A DNA stretch of 64,000 bases from JAWVFN01 sp963696625 (GTDB taxonomy: Bacteria > Actinomycetota > Thermoleophilia > Solirubrobacterales > 70-9): NCBI GenBank assembly GCA_963696625.1, contig CAVOKZ010000033.1, positions 62,001 to 126,000 of the forward strand. The letters are read 5' to 3'. Shown one piece after another: positions 60,208-64,000 of the stretch. The position numbers and the translations under genes are program-made. Within the stretch, counting starts at the first letter, position 1, and each line of letters starts with the position of its first letter. The notes beneath the pieces were generated by a model. The model searched no databases, was not told the origin of the DNA, and saw only the letters and a list, made by a program, of their open reading frames with translations.

Positions 60208-61512
60208 GTGAGAAGGGGCGCTCACCTCGCAACCTCGATCGGGCTGCTCGCAGTCGGCCTCGTCCTGCTCGCGCCCGCGGCCACCCCCGCCAAGAAGCAC
60301 CCGAAGCTGACCGCGGGCAAAGCCGAGCGCTACGTGCGCGCGACGCTCGGCTCGCGGCGCCTGACCCCGACTCGGGCGCGCTGCCACTACGGCGGCGGGG
60401 GTTTCGCCTGCCAGTGGCGGGCGACCCGCCTCGTCCGCGGCTGGCAGTTCCACTGCCGCGGCCATGCCTGGCGCGGGCCGAAGCGAGCGACGGTCCAGGC
60501 CTGCCGGATGGCGGGACCGGAGCTGGCGCCGCTTGTCCCCCAGCAGGCGCTCGGCAACTGGCAGCCGTCGTTCGGCTTCAACGAGGACTGGCCCTCGCAG
60601 ATCGGCCGCCTCGATCAAGCTGCCGGCCTCGGCGCCAACACCAACCGCATCCCCTTCAGCTGGGCGCTGGCCGAGCCTCAGCGCGAGAAGTTCAACTGGG
60701 CGCCCTACGACAAGATCTACGCCGCGATGCGCTACCGCAGGATGGCGCCGCTGCTGGCGATCTCCGGCTCCCCGTGCTGGGCCCGGCCCGACCAACCGTG
60801 CACCGACGACACCGGGTTCCCGCCCGACAAGGACCACCTCGAGTCCTGGGTCCACTTCATCAAGCTTGCGGTTAAGCGCTATCCGGCGATCGCGGGGATC
60901 GAGGTCTGGAATGAGCCGAACCTGACCGGGTTCTGGCGGCCGAAGCCGAGCCCGAAGGGCTACGCGAAGTTGCTCAAGGCCACCTCGAAGGCGGTCAGGT
61001 CGGTCAACCCGGGGGTCCCGGTGATCTTCGGCGGGCTCGTGCCGCAATTCGGTCCCGCGACGCGCGGCATGGACTCACGCAAGTTCCAGAAGCTCGCCTT
61101 CAAGGCGGGGGCCGGGCGCTACGTCGACGCCTTCGCCGTCCACCCCTACGTCTTCCCCTCAAACGATCCCAACCTGATCCTCAGCGTCCGCCTGCAGATG
61201 GCGGTGCCCAAGGGGATCGCCGCCCACTTCGGCTACCCGGGCATGCCGCTCTGGGTGACCGAGTTCGGCCTCTCGACCGTCGGCGACGGCAGGCTCTCCC
61301 TCAATGACCAGGCGACCAAGCTCGTCGCTCTCTATCAGCTGCTGCGGGCGATCCCGGGCGTGCCGGTGGTCATCCTCCACCGCCTGATCGACCTCAGTCC
61401 CAGCGACCCCAATTGGCAAGCGGGGATGGGGATTCTCAACCACCCCGGGACCCCGAAACCGTCGTACTGCGCCCTGGCGCGGGCGCGCACGGGAGCCTGC
61501 CCATTCAAATAG
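60208..61512 (+). CDS. Secreted glycosidase-fold protein, tandem copy 2
   Basis: 434 residues from the GTG at 60208. The signal peptide HLATSIGLLAVGLVLLAPAATPA is followed by an extra ~85-residue Cys-rich domain absent from copy 1 (ARCHYGGGGFACQWRATRLVRGWQFHCRG...VQACRMAG). The barrel then follows: FGFNEDWPSQIGRLDQAAGLGANTNRIPFSW, IEVWNEPNLTGFWRPKPSPKGYAKLLKA with the acid/base Glu, VDAFAVHPYVFPSNDPN, and PLWVTEFGLSTVGDG with the nucleophile Glu. Both catalytic acids are kept. The two copies probably arose by duplication followed by domain gain or loss. Confidence 0.82.
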   Translation: MRRGAHLATSIGLLAVGLVLLAPAATPAKKHPKLTAGKAERYVRATLGSRRLTPTRARCHYGGGGFACQWRATRLVRGWQFHCRGHAWRGPKRATVQACRMAGPELAPLVPQQALGNWQPSFGFNEDWPSQIGRLDQAAGLGANTNRIPFSWALAEPQREKFNWAPYDKIYAAMRYRRMAPLLAISGSPCWARPDQPCTDDTGFPPDKDHLESWVHFIKLAVKRYPAIAGIEVWNEPNLTGFWRPKPSPKGYAKLLKATSKAVRSVNPGVPVIFGGLVPQFGPATRGMDSRKFQKLAFKAGAGRYVDAFAVHPYVFPSNDPNLILSVRLQMAVPKGIAAHFGYPGMPLWVTEFGLSTVGDGRLSLNDQATKLVALYQLLRAIPGVPVVILHRLIDLSPSDPNWQAGMGILNHPGTPKPSYCALARARTGACPFK

Positions 61513-61557
61513 CCGTGTTTGCCACCTTGGAGCCATTGGTACCCTTGGGCGGAGGTT

Positions 61558-61651
61558 CCATCAAGAGCGGTTGAGGGACCGGCCCGCAGATACCGCAGCA
61601 ACCGGCCAACATCTCAGGATCGAGGCGCGGTGCTAACGCCGGAGACGATGG
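61558..61651 (+). promoter_or_regulatory. SAM riboswitch (S-box)
   Basis: The metH leader shows S-box landmarks: CCATCAAGAGCGGTTGAGGG (TCAAGAGxGGxxGAGGGA), ACCGGCCCGCAGATACCGCAGCAACCGG (GGCCC...GAxxCC..GGCAACC), and GCGGTGCTAACGCC (GGTGCTAA). P1 is closed by CCATC with GATGG. The 3' strand of P1 overlaps the GGAGG ribosome site of metH (61650-61654), so SAM binding would directly block translation. A SAM-IV type was considered, but the order fits S-box better. Confidence 0.9.
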
Positions 61652-61658
61652 AGGTCAT

Positions 61659-64000
61659 GTGAGCAGCAACGGAAAAAGGGATCGTGACTATGTGGCCGCC
61701 GTGAACGAGCGCGTCGTCGTTTTCGACGGCGGCATGGGCGCGACGCTCGAGGAGTTCGACCTCACCGCCGAGGACTACGGCGGTCTCGCCGGCAAGTGCC
61801 ACGAGGCGCTGATCCTCAACCGCCCCGACGTGATCGAGGGCGTCCACACCTCGATGCTCGAGGCGGGCGCCGAGGTGCTCGAGACCGACACCTTCCAGGG
61901 CAGCCGCCTCAAGCTCGACGAGTGGGGCCTGGCCGAGCACACGATCGAGATCAACACCAAGGCGGCCGAGATCGCCCGCAAGGCCGCGGGGCCCGACCGC
62001 TTCGTCGCGGGGTCGATCGGCCCAACCGGCTTTTTGCCCGCGTCGGATGACCCGACCCTGGGCAACATCTCCTTCGGGCAGCTGGTCGAAGTCTTCGACG
62101 AGCAGGCGGGCGCCCTGATCGAGGGCGGCGCCGACCTGCTGATCATCGAGACCCAGCAGGACATCCTCGAGACCAAGGCGGCGATCTTCGGCGCCCGCGA
62201 AGCGTTCAAGCGCCTCGGCCGCAGCGTCCCGATACAGGCGAGCATGTTCATCCTCAAGGAGTCGGGCGGCATGCTGCTCGGCACCGACCTGCCTTCGCTG
62301 ACGACCACGATGAACGCGCTGGGGGTCGACATCCTCGGCCTCAACTGCTCGACCGGGCCCGAGGACATGCGCGACGCGATCCGCTACCTGGGCGAGAACT
62401 CGCCGGCGCCGCTGCACTGCATCCCCAACGCCGGCATCCCCCACCAGGGCCCCGACGGCGAGACGATCTTCCCGGCCGAGCCCGGGCCGCTCGCCGACGT
62501 CCTCGGCGACTACGTCGAGAAGTTCGGCGTCGGCATCGTCGGCGGCTGCTGCGGGACGACCCCCGAGCACATCGCCGCAATCCGCGAGCGGGTCGGCACC
62601 GACCGCAAGCCCGGCGAGCGCCCCGCGCCCGGCCCGGTGATGGTCTCGAGCATGATCACCGCGACGCCTCTGGTCCAGGAGCCGGCGCCGACCTTGGTCG
62701 GCGAGCGGGTCAACTCGCAGGGCTCGCGCAAGGCGAAGGAGCTGCTGCTCGCCGACGACTACGACGGGCTGCTCCAGGTCGCCGAGGACCAGGTCTCGGG
62801 CGGCGCCCACGTGCTCGACCTCTGCGTGGCGCTGACCGAGCGCCAGGACGAGGACGTGCAGATGAGCGAGGTGGTCAAGCGCGTCTCGCTCTCGCAGCCG
62901 GCGCCGGTCCAGATCGACTCGACCGAGCCGGCCGTGATCAAGGCGGCGCTCGAGCACACGCCGGGGCGCGCGATCGTCAACTCGATCAACCTCGAGGCGG
63001 GCCGAGATAAGGCCGACGTCGTCGTGCCGCTCGCGGTCCAGCACGGCGCGGCGCTGATCGCGCTGACGATCGACGAGGTCGGGATGGCGAAGACCGGCGA
63101 CCGCAAGCTCGAGATCGCCAAGCGGATCAAGGAGATCGCCTGCGACGAGCACGGCCTCGACCCCGAGCTCTTGATCTTCGATGCGCTGACCTTCACGCTG
63201 ACCACCGGCGACGAGGAGTGGCGCCCGTCGGCGATCGAGACGATCGACGGGATCCGCAAGATCAAGGCGGAGATCCCCGGGGTCAAGACCTCGCTCGGCG
63301 TCTCGAATGTGTCCTTCGGCGTCTCGCCGCGCCCGCGCGCAGTGCTCAACTCCGTCTTCCTCCACCACGCCGTCGAGGCCGGCCTCGACCTGGCGATGGT
63401 CAACCCGAACCATGTCACCCCCTACTCGGAGATCCCCGAAGAGGACCGCGAGATCACCGACAACCTCGTCTTCAACCGCTCCGAGGACGCGCTCGAGAAG
63501 TTCATCGAGCACTTCGAGTCGAAGGGCGACGAGGCCGAGGAGGAGGGTGCCGAGGACCCGACCGCCGACATGGAACCCGAGGAGGCCCTGCACTGGCACA
63601 TCCTGCGCCGCAAGAAGGAGGGCGTCGAGGACCAGATCGACAAATCGGTCGAGAAGATCGGCGCGGTCCCCACGCTCAACACCGTGCTGCTCCCGGCGAT
63701 GAAGGAGGTCGGCGACAAGTTCGGCGCCGGCGAGCTGATCCTGCCCTTCGTGCTTCAGTCGGCCGAGGTGATGAAACGCGCCGTCGCCCAGCTCGAGAAC
63801 TACCTCGAGCGAATCGAGGGGCACAGCAAGGGCAAGGTCGTGATCGCGACCGTGTTCGGCGACGTCCACGACATCGGCAAGTCGCTCGTCAACACGATCC
63901 TCACCAACAACGGCTACACCGTCGTCGACCTCGGCAAGCAGGTCCCCGTCGACACGATCATCGACGCCGCCGTCGAGCACGAGGCCGACGCGATCGGCCT
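61659..64000 (+). CDS. metH: Methionine synthase, cobalamin-dependent (3' end outside window)
   Basis: 780 visible codons from the GTG at 61659. Domains in order: homocysteine methyltransferase (1-~305) with FDGGMGATLEEFDL and zinc Cys in GLNCSTG (~230) and GGCCGTTP (~297-298); methyltetrahydrofolate/pterin-binding domain (~330-600) with VGERVNSQGSRKAKELLL and LDLCVALTERQDED; cobalamin cap (~650-730); and cobalamin-binding start DVHDIGKS (~735), with the His that ligates cobalt. The reactivation domain would lie beyond the edge. Regulated by the SAM riboswitch immediately upstream. An acidic linker (GDEAEEEGAEDPTADMEPEE) before the cap domain is unusual. Confidence 0.94.
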   Translation, partial: MSSNGKRDRDYVAAVNERVVVFDGGMGATLEEFDLTAEDYGGLAGKCHEALILNRPDVIEGVHTSMLEAGAEVLETDTFQGSRLKLDEWGLAEHTIEINTKAAEIARKAAGPDRFVAGSIGPTGFLPASDDPTLGNISFGQLVEVFDEQAGALIEGGADLLIIETQQDILETKAAIFGAREAFKRLGRSVPIQASMFILKESGGMLLGTDLPSLTTTMNALGVDILGLNCSTGPEDMRDAIRYLGENSPAPLHCIPNAGIPHQGPDGETIFPAEPGPLADVLGDYVEKFGVGIVGGCCGTTPEHIAAIRERVGTDRKPGERPAPGPVMVSSMITATPLVQEPAPTLVGERVNSQGSRKAKELLLADDYDGLLQVAEDQVSGGAHVLDLCVALTERQDEDVQMSEVVKRVSLSQPAPVQIDSTEPAVIKAALEHTPGRAIVNSINLEAGRDKADVVVPLAVQHGAALIALTIDEVGMAKTGDRKLEIAKRIKEIACDEHGLDPELLIFDALTFTLTTGDEEWRPSAIETIDGIRKIKAEIPGVKTSLGVSNVSFGVSPRPRAVLNSVFLHHAVEAGLDLAMVNPNHVTPYSEIPEEDREITDNLVFNRSEDALEKFIEHFESKGDEAEEEGAEDPTADMEPEEALHWHILRRKKEGVEDQIDKSVEKIGAVPTLNTVLLPAMKEVGDKFGAGELILPFVLQSAEVMKRAVAQLENYLERIEGHSKGKVVIATVFGDVHDIGKSLVNTILTNNGYTVVDLGKQVPVDTIIDAAVEHEADAIG

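Noticed and set aside
61614..63980. A 788-codon open frame antisense to metH
   Set aside because: Shadow of metH; composition RRLRDHR-like with no recognisable domain or ribosome site.

Overview
The window comes from a GC-rich actinobacterium. The best fit is the Thermoleophilia/Solirubrobacterales. The grounds are the strong G/C preference at third codon positions, GTG starts in many genes, an actinobacterial-type integration host factor (36027-36434), PucR and PadR regulators, several PQQ-type sugar dehydrogenases and a yrbE/mla-type lipid transporter. This placement is inference from gene content; no rRNA or tRNA gene was seen. The window looks chromosomal, with one complete insertion sequence and several families of small palindromic repeats. 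Five single-base frame disruptions in otherwise conserved genes suggest either decay or consensus errors in the assembly.

Layout. 1-6.4 kb: a PadR-SRPBCC-3-hydroxyacyl-CoA dehydrogenase run, a fluoride channel, a flavin monooxygenase, a drug-type MFS exporter and an acyl-CoA dehydrogenase behind a TetR-like operator. 6.5-12 kb: small hypothetical proteins, an aldo/keto reductase relative, a TerC-family transporter behind a manganese (yybP-ykoY) riboswitch, a Ca2+/H+ exchanger and a lipoprotein. 12-23.2 kb: a very large zinc-ribbon/adenylate cyclase/ATPase/TPR regulator, small proteins, an APC permease, a ZIP transporter and universal stress protein with frame breaks, a FAD oxidoreductase, PPK2 and an ABC-2 exporter. 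23.2-25.3 kb: divergent agmatine deiminase and N-carbamoylputrescine amidase, which together make putrescine from agmatine. 25.5-29.4 kb: a MoxR ATPase plus VWA protein bracketed by two copies of a ~160-bp hairpin element, then a CHAD protein. 29.4-32.2 kb: a TPP-riboswitch-controlled thiamine-precursor ABC importer.

32.4-38.8 kb: a DNA glycosylase, a divergent acyltransferase/oxoamine-synthase pair, the integration host factor and hypothetical proteins. 37.4-44.2 kb: a minus-strand operon of two MlaE permeases, an Mkl/MlaF ATPase, an MMPL transporter, a thioredoxin-fold protein and a B3/B4 protein. 44.2-49 kb: a lipoprotein and four tandem GSDH/PQQ-type dehydrogenases, one of them a pseudogene. 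49-52.5 kb: a four-helix-bundle gene bounded by inverted heptamer arrays, a PucR regulator and glnK-amtB. 52.7-56.1 kb: an overlapping ATP-grasp / glutamine-amidotransferase / glutamate-cysteine-ligase-like operon. 56.2-57.2 kb: an intact IS481-family element with a 6-bp target duplication. 57.6-64 kb: an aldehyde dehydrogenase, two tandem secreted glycosidase-fold proteins, and metH (running off the end) under a SAM riboswitch.

The most unusual content is the repeat layer. (i) Palindromes of the GGGGACAG...CTGTCCCC type have compensating arm changes and are read in the same frame inside three proteins. (ii) A GGGGTCTGACCCC palindrome family is dispersed singly and also frames a ~150-bp cassette present twice. 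(iii) A ~160-bp hairpin with covarying ends is present twice. (iv) Heptamer inverted arrays bound a four-helix-bundle gene. (v) An IS takes its transposase stop codon from the duplicated CTAG target.
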